From UBA11524 sp963617205 (GTDB lineage Bacteria > Bacillota > Clostridia > Christensenellales > Aristaeellaceae): DNA of 64,000 nucleotides. The translations under genes were made by a program, and so were the position numbers. Under the pieces are notes generated by a model, which was given only the letters and a program-made list of their open reading frames with translations, had not been told where the DNA came from and searched no databases. This document shows positions 14,556 to 22,808 of the stretch, piece by piece (position 1 is the stretch's first letter; each line of letters starts with the position of its first letter). The stretch is from NCBI GenBank assembly GCA_963617205.1, contig CAVEOA010000006.1, forward strand, positions 1 to 64,000, given 5' to 3'.

Positions 14556-17234
14556 ATGGAAATGGAGAAGACATTTAATCCGCAGGCGGTCGAAAAGGAA
14601 ATCTACCGTCAGTGGGAGGAATCCGGCGCGTTCAAGGCGCACATCGAAGAAGGCAAGAAGCCGTTCACGATTGTCATGCCGCCGCCTAACATCACCGGTC
14701 AGCTGCATATGGGTCATGCGCTCGACTGCACGCTGCAGGATTTGGCTATCCGCTATCACCGCATGAAGGGTGACCCGACGCTGTGGCTGCCCGGCACCGA
14801 CCATGCCGCCATTGCGACCGAGGTCAAAATTGTCGATGCGATGCGCAAGGAAGGGCTGACGAAGGAAACGCTCGGCCGTCAGGGCTTCCTTGACCGCGCA
14901 TGGAAGTGGAAGGAAGAATACGGCGGACGCATCGTCATGCAGCAGCGCTGCATGGGCATCAGCTGCGACTGGAGCCGTGAACGCTTCACGATGGATGCGG
15001 GCTGCTCGAAGGCGGTTCGCGAGACGTTTGTCCGCCTGTACGAAAAAGGGCTGATTTACCGCGGCAACCGTCTGGTGAACTGGTGCCCGTGCTGCAAGAG
15101 CGCCATATCGGACGCGGAGGTGGAGTATCAGGAGAAAGAAGGCAGCTTCTGGCACCTGCTCTATCCGGTGAAGGAGACCGGCGAGCTGCTGGAGCTGGCG
15201 ACGACGCGTCCGGAAACCATGCTGGGCGATACGGCTGTGGCGATCAACGAGGCCGACCCGCGCTATGCGCATCTGCACGGCTGCCATGTGATGCTGCCGC
15301 TGATGAACCGCGAAATCCCGATTATCTGCGATGAGCATGCGGACATGGAAAAGGGAACCGGCGTCGTCAAGATTACGCCTGCCCATGACCCGAACGACAA
15401 CGAGGTTGGTATGCGCCATGACCTGCCGGTCGTGCGCGTGTTCACCTATGACGGGCATATGACCGGCGCAGAGGACGCCGCGAAGGATGCCGACGGTCAG
15501 GCGGTTGACTGCGGCAAGTATGCCGGCATGACCACGATGGAGGCACGCAAGGCGATTGTGGCGGACATGACGGCGCTTGGGCTGCTCAAGAGCATCGAGC
15601 CGCTGACGCATGAGGTTGGCACGTGCTACCGCTGCCATACGGTGATTGAGCCGATGGTGTCGCGGCAGTGGTTTGTGAAGATGAAGCCGCTGGCGGAACC
15701 GGCGATTGCCTGCGTGAAGAATCATGAAACGCGCTTTGTACCGGAACGCTTTACGAAGCAGTACATGAACTGGATGGAAAACATCCGCGACTGGTGCATC
15801 AGCCGTCAGCTGTGGTGGGGGCACCGCATCCCCGTGTGGTACTGCGATGACTGCGGCGCGATGACCGTCAGCCGTGAAGACCCGACATGCTGCTGCAAGT
15901 GCGGCTCTGCCCACATCAAGCAGGATGAGGATGTGCTGGACACGTGGTTCTCGTCTGCGCTGTGGCCGTTCTCCACGCTCGGCTGGCCGGACAACACGGA
16001 GGATTTGAAGTACTTCTATCCGACCAACGTGCTCGTCACCGGCTACGACATCATCACCTTCTGGGTCAGCCGCATGATTACCATGGGCATGGAAATCATG
16101 AAGGAGCCGCCGTTCCAGACGGTGCTGATTCACGGTCTCGTGCGCGATGAGCTCGGTCGGAAGATGTCCAAGTCGCTGGGCAATGGCGTTGACCCGCTGG
16201 AGGTTGTTGACCAGTACGGCGCGGATGCGCTGCGTTTCTCGCTCGTCATGGGCGTGAGCGCCGGCAACGACACGCGCTATATCCCGGCTCGCGTTGAGGC
16301 TGCGCGCAATTTTGCCAACAAGATCTGGAACGCAAGCCGCTTTGTGCTCATGAATGTGACGGAGCATGTCGAGCTGGATGAGAAGCACCTGACGGCGGCG
16401 GATCAATGGATTCTGACGCGCTTTCAGGATGCTGTTCGCGCCATCTCCGGCAACATGGAGGAGGGCGAATTCGGTCTTGCAGCAGACCGCATCTACGACT
16501 TTGCATGGAGCGAGTTCTGCGACTGGTACATCGAGCTGGCGAAGAGCCGCCTGAACGGTGAGGATGAAACGGCGAAGAAGGCTGTGCAGGGTGTGCTGCT
16601 CTACGTGCTGGAGGGGCTGCTGAAGCTGCTGCATCCGTTCATGCCGTTCCTGACTGAACAGGTGTACAAGTATCTGCCGGGCAGCGAGGGCTTCCTGATG
16701 CTCAAGTCCTGGCCGGAAGTGAAGGCGGCGCTTGATTTCCCCGAAGAGGCAAAGCAGATGGAAGGCATCATGGAAATCATCCGTACCATCCGCAACCTCC
16801 GCGCAGAAATGAACGTGGCGGCAGGCAAGCGTACGCATCTGATGCTGCTGCCGAACGACGGGTGGCAGGATACGCTGTCCGGCGCAGGCGCGTACTTCCA
16901 GCGTCTGGCAGGCGCGAGTGCGATGTCGCTGCTGGAGAGCAGTGCCGATGTGCACGAAAAGACGGTGTCCGCTGTGACGAAGGCGTGTACGCTGTATATT
17001 CCGCTTGGCGATCTGGTGGACTTCGAGAAGGAAATCGCCCGCCTGACGAAGGAACTGGAAAACGTGCAGCGCGAAATCAGCCGTGCGGAAGGCAAGCTGA
17101 ACAACGCGGGCTTTGTTGCGAAGGCACCTGCCGCGCTGGTCGAGCAGGAGAAGAGCAAGCTCGCCATGAATCAGCAGAAGGCGGAGCAGGTTGCCAAGCG
17201 CATTGAAGAGCTCAAGGCGGATATGGCACAGTAA
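14556..17234 (+). CDS. valS: Valyl-tRNA synthetase
   Basis: An 892-residue class I aminoacyl-tRNA synthetase that attaches valine to tRNA-Val and edits threonine. The HIGH-type motif HMGH is at residues 51-54 and KMSKS at 536-540. The CP1 editing domain lies between them, with CPCCKS and CCKCGS zinc-like knuckles. A C-terminal coiled coil of about 65 residues (Lys/Glu-rich) is typical of ValRS. ATG 14556 is chosen because AAGGAGGA at 14539-14546 would touch the alternative ATG at 14547. It is regulated by the valine T-box upstream. Confidence 0.97.
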   Translation: MEMEKTFNPQAVEKEIYRQWEESGAFKAHIEEGKKPFTIVMPPPNITGQLHMGHALDCTLQDLAIRYHRMKGDPTLWLPGTDHAAIATEVKIVDAMRKEGLTKETLGRQGFLDRAWKWKEEYGGRIVMQQRCMGISCDWSRERFTMDAGCSKAVRETFVRLYEKGLIYRGNRLVNWCPCCKSAISDAEVEYQEKEGSFWHLLYPVKETGELLELATTRPETMLGDTAVAINEADPRYAHLHGCHVMLPLMNREIPIICDEHADMEKGTGVVKITPAHDPNDNEVGMRHDLPVVRVFTYDGHMTGAEDAAKDADGQAVDCGKYAGMTTMEARKAIVADMTALGLLKSIEPLTHEVGTCYRCHTVIEPMVSRQWFVKMKPLAEPAIACVKNHETRFVPERFTKQYMNWMENIRDWCISRQLWWGHRIPVWYCDDCGAMTVSREDPTCCCKCGSAHIKQDEDVLDTWFSSALWPFSTLGWPDNTEDLKYFYPTNVLVTGYDIITFWVSRMITMGMEIMKEPPFQTVLIHGLVRDELGRKMSKSLGNGVDPLEVVDQYGADALRFSLVMGVSAGNDTRYIPARVEAARNFANKIWNASRFVLMNVTEHVELDEKHLTAADQWILTRFQDAVRAISGNMEEGEFGLAADRIYDFAWSEFCDWYIELAKSRLNGEDETAKKAVQGVLLYVLEGLLKLLHPFMPFLTEQVYKYLPGSEGFLMLKSWPEVKAALDFPEEAKQMEGIMEIIRTIRNLRAEMNVAAGKRTHLMLLPNDGWQDTLSGAGAYFQRLAGASAMSLLESSADVHEKTVSAVTKACTLYIPLGDLVDFEKEIARLTKELENVQREISRAEGKLNNAGFVAKAPAALVEQEKSKLAMNQQKAEQVAKRIEELKADMAQ

Positions 17235-17244
17235 TCAGGAGAAA

Positions 17245-17280
17245 ACACCCGCAGGTGTCGTTTTCGGTACCTGCGGGTGT
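17245..17280 (+). terminator. Hairpin after valS
   Basis: A 12-bp perfect stem, ACACCCGCAGGT (17245-17256) with ACCTGCGGGTGT (17269-17280), followed by ATCTCAATTT. The U-tract is imperfect, so some read-through into folC, which has no clear promoter of its own, is likely. Confidence 0.65.
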
Positions 17281-17313
17281 ATCTCAATTTCATCCAAAGA
17301 AGGAATAGACTGC

Positions 17314-18597
17314 ATGTTAAGCGGTGCGCAGGTTGTAGAGGCGATTCACGGCAGCTATGCAACGGGCAGCAAAAACGGCTTTCAGAATGTGCTCGGGCTG
17401 CTGAACGAAATGCATGTTTCAATGACGGTTCCTGTGATTCATGTTGCGGGAACGAACGGAAAGGGCAGCACATGCGCCATGCTGGAGAGCATTCTCCGCC
17501 ATGCCGGTTACCGGACAGGGCTGTATACGTCGCCGTTTCTGCAGGCATACGAGGAGCGCATCCGCATTGACGGCTGCCCGATGAATGAGGAACAGCTTGT
17601 CCGCTACGGCAATCCGCTCGTTTCTGCGGCGGAAAAGCTGCGTGCATCCGGCAGCTTTGTCACGCCGTTTGAGATGGGCACGGCGCTGGCGCTCGCGGCA
17701 TTTGAAGGCGAGCAGTGCGACATCGCGATTGTCGAGGTCGGCATGGGCGGCCGCAAAGACCCCACGAACATTGTCAGACCGATTGTCTGCGCGATTGCCG
17801 CCATCGGGCTTGACCACATGGCGTATCTGGGCGATACGCTCGAAAAGATTGCTGCGGAAAAAGCCGGCATCATCAAGGAAAACACGCCCGTTATCTGCCA
17901 TCCGGCGGAAAGTGGTGTCCGGCAGGTGTTTGCGCAGGCAGCGCAGGAGAAGCATGCATCGCTGCATCAGCTCAGCCGCGACAGCATCCTGTCTGCCGCA
18001 TGCGATGCGCACGGGTCGACCGTCAGCTACCGGCTGTCAAGGGAGTGGCTGAACATCCATCTTTCGCTGCCAGGGGAGCATCAGCTGGAAAACGCCATGA
18101 GCGCGCTGGCAGTGGTTGAGGAACTGGTGCGTCAGGGGTGGAACATTCCGGACGGGGCAGTCTATGAGGGGCTGTCATCGGTGCGATGGCCGGCTCGGCT
18201 GGAATGGTGCGGCAACATCCTGATTGACGGCGCACATAATCCGCAGGGAGTACATGCGCTTCGGCAGTTCACGGAGAAATATCTGCCGGACAGGCGTAAA
18301 ATCCTGCTGACAGGCGTGCTGGCGGATAAGCTGCAGGAGGACATGCTGCGCGACTTCTGCGCAATCAGCCGCGAGATTGTGACGGTTACGCCGGATAATC
18401 CGCGCGCGCTCGATGCCGAGGAATACGCGTCGGCGTTCCGGCAGCACGGCGCGTCCGCGCAGGCAGCATCATCGCTTGCGGAAGGCATAGAAGCAGCGAA
18501 GAAGCTCTCTGGCGAAGAAGCGGTCATTGTGGCGGCAGGGTCGCTGTATTTTGCAGGCAGCCTGAGAACAGCGCTCGGGCTCCCCTGGCGTGAATAA
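17314..18597 (+). CDS. folC: Folylpolyglutamate synthase / dihydrofolate synthase
   Basis: A 427-residue Mur-ligase-fold enzyme that adds glutamate to folates and probably to dihydropteroate. The ATP loop GTNGKGST is at residues 46-53. The omega-loop/DHP region MGGRKDPTN and the C-terminal domain motif LIDGAHNPQG are present. ATG 17314 follows AAGAAGGAAT; an open frame reaching back to 17191 overlaps valS and is rejected. It starts the cluster folC-rsmH-rsmI-fumarase, with 13 nt to rsmH. Confidence 0.94.
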   Translation: MLSGAQVVEAIHGSYATGSKNGFQNVLGLLNEMHVSMTVPVIHVAGTNGKGSTCAMLESILRHAGYRTGLYTSPFLQAYEERIRIDGCPMNEEQLVRYGNPLVSAAEKLRASGSFVTPFEMGTALALAAFEGEQCDIAIVEVGMGGRKDPTNIVRPIVCAIAAIGLDHMAYLGDTLEKIAAEKAGIIKENTPVICHPAESGVRQVFAQAAQEKHASLHQLSRDSILSAACDAHGSTVSYRLSREWLNIHLSLPGEHQLENAMSALAVVEELVRQGWNIPDGAVYEGLSSVRWPARLEWCGNILIDGAHNPQGVHALRQFTEKYLPDRRKILLTGVLADKLQEDMLRDFCAISREIVTVTPDNPRALDAEEYASAFRQHGASAQAASSLAEGIEAAKKLSGEEAVIVAAGSLYFAGSLRTALGLPWRE

Positions 18598-18610
18598 GAA
18601 GGAGGACACC

Positions 18611-19558
18611 ATGGAGTTTGTCCACGAACCTGTTCTGCTGCAGGAAGTGCTGGAATGGATGGCAGTGAATCCGGACGGCGTTTACTGCGATGGGACGCTC
18701 GGCGGCGGCGGACATAGCGGCGCAATATTGAAAGCATCTGGGGGCACGGCGACGCTCTACGGGCTTGACCGCGATATGACAGCGATTCAGGCGGCGACAG
18801 AGCGGCTTCAATCGTTCCGGAATTTTCATGCCATCTACGGCAATTTCCATGACGGAAAAAAGCTGCTGGCGGAAGCAGGCGCACCGAACGGTCTGGATGG
18901 CGTCCTGCTCGATCTCGGCGTATCCTCGCCGCAGCTTGACCGCGGCGAACGCGGATTTTCCTATCATGAGGATGCGCCGCTGGACATGCGCATGGATGTC
19001 AGCGGCGGCATGACGGCTGCGGAGTTGCTCAATACTGCGGACGAGCAGGAGCTTTGCCGCATCATCCGCGATTACGGCGAGGAAAAATGGGCGGCGCGCA
19101 TTGCTGCGATGATCTGCGAGCACCGGAAAATCAAGCCGATGGAGACGACGTTTGACCTCGTGCATGCGGTTGATGCGGCGATTCCGAAGGCTGTCCGGCG
19201 CAAGGATGAAGGTCATCCTGCACGGCGGACGTTTCAGGCGATCCGCATTGCGGTCAATGATGAGCTTGATCCGCTTGATCAGGCCGTGTGCGATTTTGTT
19301 GACTGCCTGAAGCCCGGCGGAAGGATGCTCGTTATCACGTTCCATTCGCTCGAGGACAGGATTGTCAAGCGCTGCTTCCAGCGGCTGCAAAATCCGTGCA
19401 CATGCCCGCCGAAAGCGCCGATTTGCACGTGCGGCAAGAAGCCGGTTGTCCGAATCCTTGCGCACGGCGCGGTCGCCCCGTCCAGGGAGGAGATTGAGCG
19501 GAATCCCCGTGCGCGATCTGCCAAGCTCCGCGTGGCGGAAAAGCTGGAGGTGAGGTAA
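18611..19558 (+). CDS. rsmH: 16S rRNA (cytosine-1402 N4)-methyltransferase
   Basis: A 315-residue SAM-dependent methyltransferase (old name MraW). It methylates N4 of C1402 in 16S rRNA, the same base that RsmI 2'-O-methylates. Signatures: HEPVLLQEVLEWM at the N-terminus, DGTLGGGGHSGAIL for SAM binding, DLGVSSPQLD, and HSLEDRIVK near the C-terminus. AAGGAGGACACC precedes ATG 18611. rsmH normally sits between mraZ and ftsL; here it is about 9 kb away and paired with rsmI, which completes the C1402 modification. The rsmI start follows immediately after its stop. Confidence 0.97.
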   Translation: MEFVHEPVLLQEVLEWMAVNPDGVYCDGTLGGGGHSGAILKASGGTATLYGLDRDMTAIQAATERLQSFRNFHAIYGNFHDGKKLLAEAGAPNGLDGVLLDLGVSSPQLDRGERGFSYHEDAPLDMRMDVSGGMTAAELLNTADEQELCRIIRDYGEEKWAARIAAMICEHRKIKPMETTFDLVHAVDAAIPKAVRRKDEGHPARRTFQAIRIAVNDELDPLDQAVCDFVDCLKPGGRMLVITFHSLEDRIVKRCFQRLQNPCTCPPKAPICTCGKKPVVRILAHGAVAPSREEIERNPRARSAKLRVAEKLEVR

Positions 19559-20431
19559 ATGCCGACGCTGTATGTCGTGGGCACGCCCATCGGCAATCTG
19601 AGCGACATGACGCCTCGCGCCATCGATACGCTGCGCAAGGTTGCGCTGATTGCTGCGGAGGACACGCGCGTCACAAAAAAGCTGCTGACTGTTTTTGACA
19701 TCGATACGCCGTTGACGTCCTGCCATCAACACAATGAGGACACGAAGGGCGTACAGCTGGCGGACAGGATGCTTGATGAGCAGATGGACGTGGCGCTGAC
19801 GACGGATGCCGGCACGCCGTGCATTTCCGACCCGGGGTATGCGCTGGTGAAGGCGTGCGTAGAGCGGAACATCGAGGTGCTTGCCGTGCCCGGCTGCTGC
19901 GCGTCTGTCAGCGCGCTGTCCGTCAGCGGGTTCGATGCGCGTGAGTTTGCATTTTACGGCTTTCTGCCGCGCGAAAAGAAGGAACTGCGCGAAAAGCTGC
20001 TGAGCATGGCGAAGCAGGTCAAAATTGCAGCGGTGCATGAGTCACCGTTCCGCGTGATTGAGCTGGTGGAGGTCATCAGCGACACACTGCCGGGCTGCAG
20101 AATCAGCGCGTCATGCGACCTGACGAAGCTGCACGAAAAGACGATTCGCGGCGAAGCATCGGACGTGTTTGCGCAGCTTAAGAGCAATCCGAAGGCTGAA
20201 AAAGGCGAATACTGCCTGATTCTGGATTTCCATGAGGTGCGACTTCCGGAGGAAACACCGGTCAGCGCGGCGCAGTCGCTTGAGGCACGGCTGGTTGACG
20301 CGATGCTTGCGCAGAAGCTGTCGCTTCGGGATGCTCAGAATGAATTGATACTCAGCGGCGAGAAGAAAAACGCGGTCAAGGCGGCGGCACTTCGCCTGAA
20401 AAAGCTGTTTGCGGAGGATGAGGACGAATGA
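19559..20431 (+). CDS. rsmI: 16S rRNA (cytidine-1402 2'-O)-methyltransferase
   Basis: A 290-residue tetrapyrrole-methylase-fold enzyme. It adds the 2'-O-methyl group to C1402 of 16S rRNA, complementing RsmH. Signatures: LYVVGTPIGNLSDMTPRA at the N-terminus, AAEDTRVT, SDAGTPCISDPG-like TTDAGTPCISDPGY, and FYGFLPREKKE. It begins directly after the rsmH stop, and its own stop overlaps the fumarase alpha start by 4 nt (ATGA). The C-terminal extension of about 55 residues is Lys/Ala-rich, as in many RsmI proteins. Confidence 0.96.
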   Translation: MPTLYVVGTPIGNLSDMTPRAIDTLRKVALIAAEDTRVTKKLLTVFDIDTPLTSCHQHNEDTKGVQLADRMLDEQMDVALTTDAGTPCISDPGYALVKACVERNIEVLAVPGCCASVSALSVSGFDAREFAFYGFLPREKKELREKLLSMAKQVKIAAVHESPFRVIELVEVISDTLPGCRISASCDLTKLHEKTIRGEASDVFAQLKSNPKAEKGEYCLILDFHEVRLPEETPVSAAQSLEARLVDAMLAQKLSLRDAQNELILSGEKKNAVKAAALRLKKLFAEDEDE

Positions 20432-21267
20432 GGACGATCAATGCGCAGGCCATTACAGAGACCATCGCACGGCTGTGTGTCGAAGCAAACCGCAATCTGC
20501 CGGAGGATGTCACCCGTGCGCTTCATGCGGCGCTCGATGAGGAGCCGTTCACCCCTGCAAAGGATCTGCTGTCGCTGCTGACAAAGAATGAGCAGATTGC
20601 GCGGAGCACGCAGATGCCCATCTGTCAGGATACCGGCATGGCGGTCGTGTTTGCGGATGTCGGGCAGGATGTGCATATCGAGGGCGACTTCACGGCGGCA
20701 GTCAATGAGGGCGTCCGCCGCGGCTATACGGACGGATTGCTGCGCAAAAGCGTTGTCGGCGACCCGCTCCGCCGCGTCAACACGAAGGACAACACGCCGG
20801 CGGTGCAGCACGTGCGCCTTGTGCCGGGCGATACGCTGACGCTGACGGTTGCGCCGAAGGGCTTCGGCAGCGAGAACATGAGCCGACTTCAGATGCTGAC
20901 ACCGGCATCGGGCGTTGACGGCGTGCGGCAGTTCGTGCTGGATACGGTCAGGGCGGCTGGCGCGAATCCGTGTCCGCCGATGATTCTGGGCATTGGCATT
21001 GGCGGCGATTTCGAGCAGGTCGCGGAGAATGCAAAGCGTGCGCTGATGCTGCCGATCGGCAGGAAGAACGATGACCCGTATTATGCGGCGCTGGAGGATG
21101 AGCTGCTTGCGCGCATCAATGAAACGGGCATTGGTCCGCAGGGACTCGGCGGCAAGAAAACGTGCCTTGGGCTGCACATCATCGCCGCGCCGACGCATAT
21201 TGCCGGATTGCCGGTTGCTGTCAATGTCAGCTGTCATGTGACGCGCCATGCGTCTGCCGTGCTGTAA
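20428..21267 (+). CDS. Fumarate hydratase class I, alpha subunit (Fe-S hydro-lyase)
   Basis: A 279-residue subunit of an oxygen-sensitive 4Fe-4S hydro-lyase that interconverts fumarate and malate. Close relatives act on tartrate. Cluster-ligand cysteines are visible in MPICQDTGM and near PCPPMILGIGIGGDFE; a third is likely in KTCLGLH. The N-terminal half of single-chain FumA corresponds to this subunit. Its start overlaps the rsmI stop, so it is translationally coupled to an rRNA methylase gene. The beta subunit follows 11 nt later. L-tartrate dehydratase is the main alternative. Confidence 0.85.
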   Translation: MRTINAQAITETIARLCVEANRNLPEDVTRALHAALDEEPFTPAKDLLSLLTKNEQIARSTQMPICQDTGMAVVFADVGQDVHIEGDFTAAVNEGVRRGYTDGLLRKSVVGDPLRRVNTKDNTPAVQHVRLVPGDTLTLTVAPKGFGSENMSRLQMLTPASGVDGVRQFVLDTVRAAGANPCPPMILGIGIGGDFEQVAENAKRALMLPIGRKNDDPYYAALEDELLARINETGIGPQGLGGKKTCLGLHIIAAPTHIAGLPVAVNVSCHVTRHASAVL

Positions 21268-21278
21268 GGAGGGACAGA

Positions 21279-21836
21279 ATGCGCAAATTAACCACGCCAT
21301 TGACCGAGGAGGATGTCAGATCGCTTCACGCGGGAGAGCACGTACTGCTGTCCGGCGTTGTGTACACCGCACGCGATGCGGCGCATCTGCGGATGATGGC
21401 GCTGCTCGCAGAGGGCAAGTCGCTGCCGGTTGAGCTGGACGGACAGGTCATCTACTACGCCGGTCCGACGCCGACACCTCCGGGCAAGCCGGTCGGCTCC
21501 ATCGGTCCGACGACCTCTACGCGGATGGATTCATCAACGCCGACGCTGCTCAGGCACGGGCTGCGCGGCATGATCGGCAAGGGCAGCCGCTCACAAAGCG
21601 TCATGCAGGCCATGCAGGAATATCCGGCAGTCTACTTTGCCGCAGTCGGCGGTGCAGCGGCGCTTATGGCGGAATGCGTGACGTCGCTGGAGGTTGTCTG
21701 CTGGGATGATTTGGGACCGGAATCCGTCAAGCGGTTGACGCTCAACGAGCTTCCGCTTGTTGTCGCGGCGGATTGCTACGGACAGGATGCGTTCGTGCTG
21801 GGTCAGCAGGAATATCTTGCAGGATTGACGCAATAA
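21279..21836 (+). CDS. Fumarate hydratase class I, beta subunit
   Basis: A 185-residue partner of the preceding subunit, equivalent to the C-terminal domain of single-chain class I fumarases. Signatures: GEHVLLSGVVYTARDAAH, YYAGPTPTPPGKPVGSIGPTTS and MIGKGSRSQSV, which bind substrate carboxylates. ATG 21279 is preceded by AAGGAGGGAC; a longer open frame to 21162 overlaps the alpha gene. It ends at a bidirectional terminator shared with mtnN. Confidence 0.86.
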   Translation: MRKLTTPLTEEDVRSLHAGEHVLLSGVVYTARDAAHLRMMALLAEGKSLPVELDGQVIYYAGPTPTPPGKPVGSIGPTTSTRMDSSTPTLLRHGLRGMIGKGSRSQSVMQAMQEYPAVYFAAVGGAAALMAECVTSLEVVCWDDLGPESVKRLTLNELPLVVAADCYGQDAFVLGQQEYLAGLTQ

Positions 21837-21837
21837 A

Positions 21838-21881
21838 AAACAGGCTCATGCGAAGGGAAGACCCGACGTATGAGTCTGTTT
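21838..21881. terminator. Bidirectional terminator between fumarase and mtnN
   Basis: A stem of 12 pairs, AAACAGGCTCAT (21838-21849) with ATGAGTCTGTTT (21870-21881), including a G-U pair. It has an A-run on one side and T-run on the other, so it can serve the two convergent genes. Confidence 0.75.
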
Positions 21882-21892
21882 GCTGTGGGCAA

Positions 21893-22576
21893 TCAGCCGC
21901 GGAGCAGTTCCTCGACGACCTGCTGGGAATGCGCTGCTGCCAGCTTCGTGAAGGTCGGATAGTCCATGTTGCTCTGACCATCCGCCTGGTCGCTGATGGA
22001 ACGGAGAATGCCGAACGGTACGCCGTTCATGTAGCATGCATGCGCAACAGCGCCGCCTTCCATCTCGACGGCCAGCGAATGGAAATGTTCGTGAATCGCC
22101 GCACGGCGCTCGCCGTTCTGGATGAACTGGTCGCCGGTCGCGATGATGCCCTCGTGCACGGTCAATCCGGCGCGCCTGGCTGCAACAACAAGCTGATTGC
22201 GCAGCGCCTCATCGCAGGGAAACGCAATCATGTTCACCTTGCTGACGAATCCGATCGGGTCGCCGATGGGGGAGGTATCCATGTCGTGCTGGACAGCTGC
22301 GGTTGCGATGACAAGGTCGCCGATGGAGATACCGTCTGCACCGGCACCCGCTACGCCGAGGTTCAAAATCCAGCGGGGCTTGAAAGCGGTGATCATCTTC
22401 TGGGCGCACACGGCGGCATTGACCTTGCCCGGACCGCACACGGCGACCACGGCGTCCTGCCCGAACAGCTTGCCGCTGGTGAACGTATCCATTCCGATTT
22501 GCGTTATCTGACGCGATTCCATTTTTTCTGCAAGTGCCTCGACTTCAACGGACATGGCACCGATTAAACCAACCAT
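21893..22576 (-). CDS. mtnN: 5'-methylthioadenosine/S-adenosylhomocysteine nucleosidase
   Basis: A 227-residue purine nucleosidase that cleaves MTA and SAH (and 5'-deoxyadenosine) to adenine plus a ribose derivative, in SAM by-product recycling. Signatures: VGLIGAMSVEVEAL at the N-terminus, the phosphorylase-like VCGPGKVNAA, NLGVAGA, and the active-site MEGGAVAHACY. The catalytic Asp is in SISDQADG. ATG 22576 has CGGAGGAAAT ahead of it; ATG 22594 has none. It is a single gene divergent from lon with its own promoter. Confidence 0.95.
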   Translation of the reverse strand: MVGLIGAMSVEVEALAEKMESRQITQIGMDTFTSGKLFGQDAVVAVCGPGKVNAAVCAQKMITAFKPRWILNLGVAGAGADGISIGDLVIATAAVQHDMDTSPIGDPIGFVSKVNMIAFPCDEALRNQLVVAARRAGLTVHEGIIATGDQFIQNGERRAAIHEHFHSLAVEMEGGAVAHACYMNGVPFGILRSISDQADGQSNMDYPTFTKLAAAHSQQVVEELLRG

Positions 22577-22610
22577 TGTGATTTCCTCCGTCATTTATTG
22601 GAACAGGACG

Positions 22611-22639
22611 ATTATACATGGTTTTTCCGCTCCCGTCAA
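22611..22639 (-). promoter_or_regulatory. Promoter of mtnN
   Basis: On the minus strand, TTGACG (22639-22634) and TATAAT (22616-22611) are spaced by 17 nt. The gene starts about 35 nt downstream. Confidence 0.78.
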
Positions 22640-22685
22640 TCGGCATGCTGATTTCGTATGTTTTTCCTGTAAAACATCTGATAAC

Positions 22686-22727
22686 AGCACATTTGTGCTT
22701 GCCAAAGCCGTCTGGATTATGTATACT
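22686..22727 (+). promoter_or_regulatory. Promoter of lon with adjacent inverted repeat
   Basis: TTGCCA (22699-22704) and TATACT (22722-22727) are 17 nt apart. An inverted repeat AGCACA-TT-TGTGCT at 22686-22699 abuts and touches the -35 box and could bind a regulator. No CIRCE element or CtsR heptads were recognised, so heat-shock control of the classical types is not supported. Confidence 0.65.
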
Positions 22728-22808
22728 ATTTCTCTGCCGGAATAATCCGGCATGAAACATGAGGCGCACTGCATCAATCGGATGCATCGTGTCTCACGAG
22801 GAGGAGCT

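Noticed and set aside
14535..16955. An 806-codon antisense frame over valS
   Set aside because: Same cause. The sense strand encodes a complete valyl-tRNA synthetase with all motifs.
22577..22808. CIRCE or CtsR heat-shock operator before lon
   Set aside because: The region has an inverted repeat, but it matches neither consensus.
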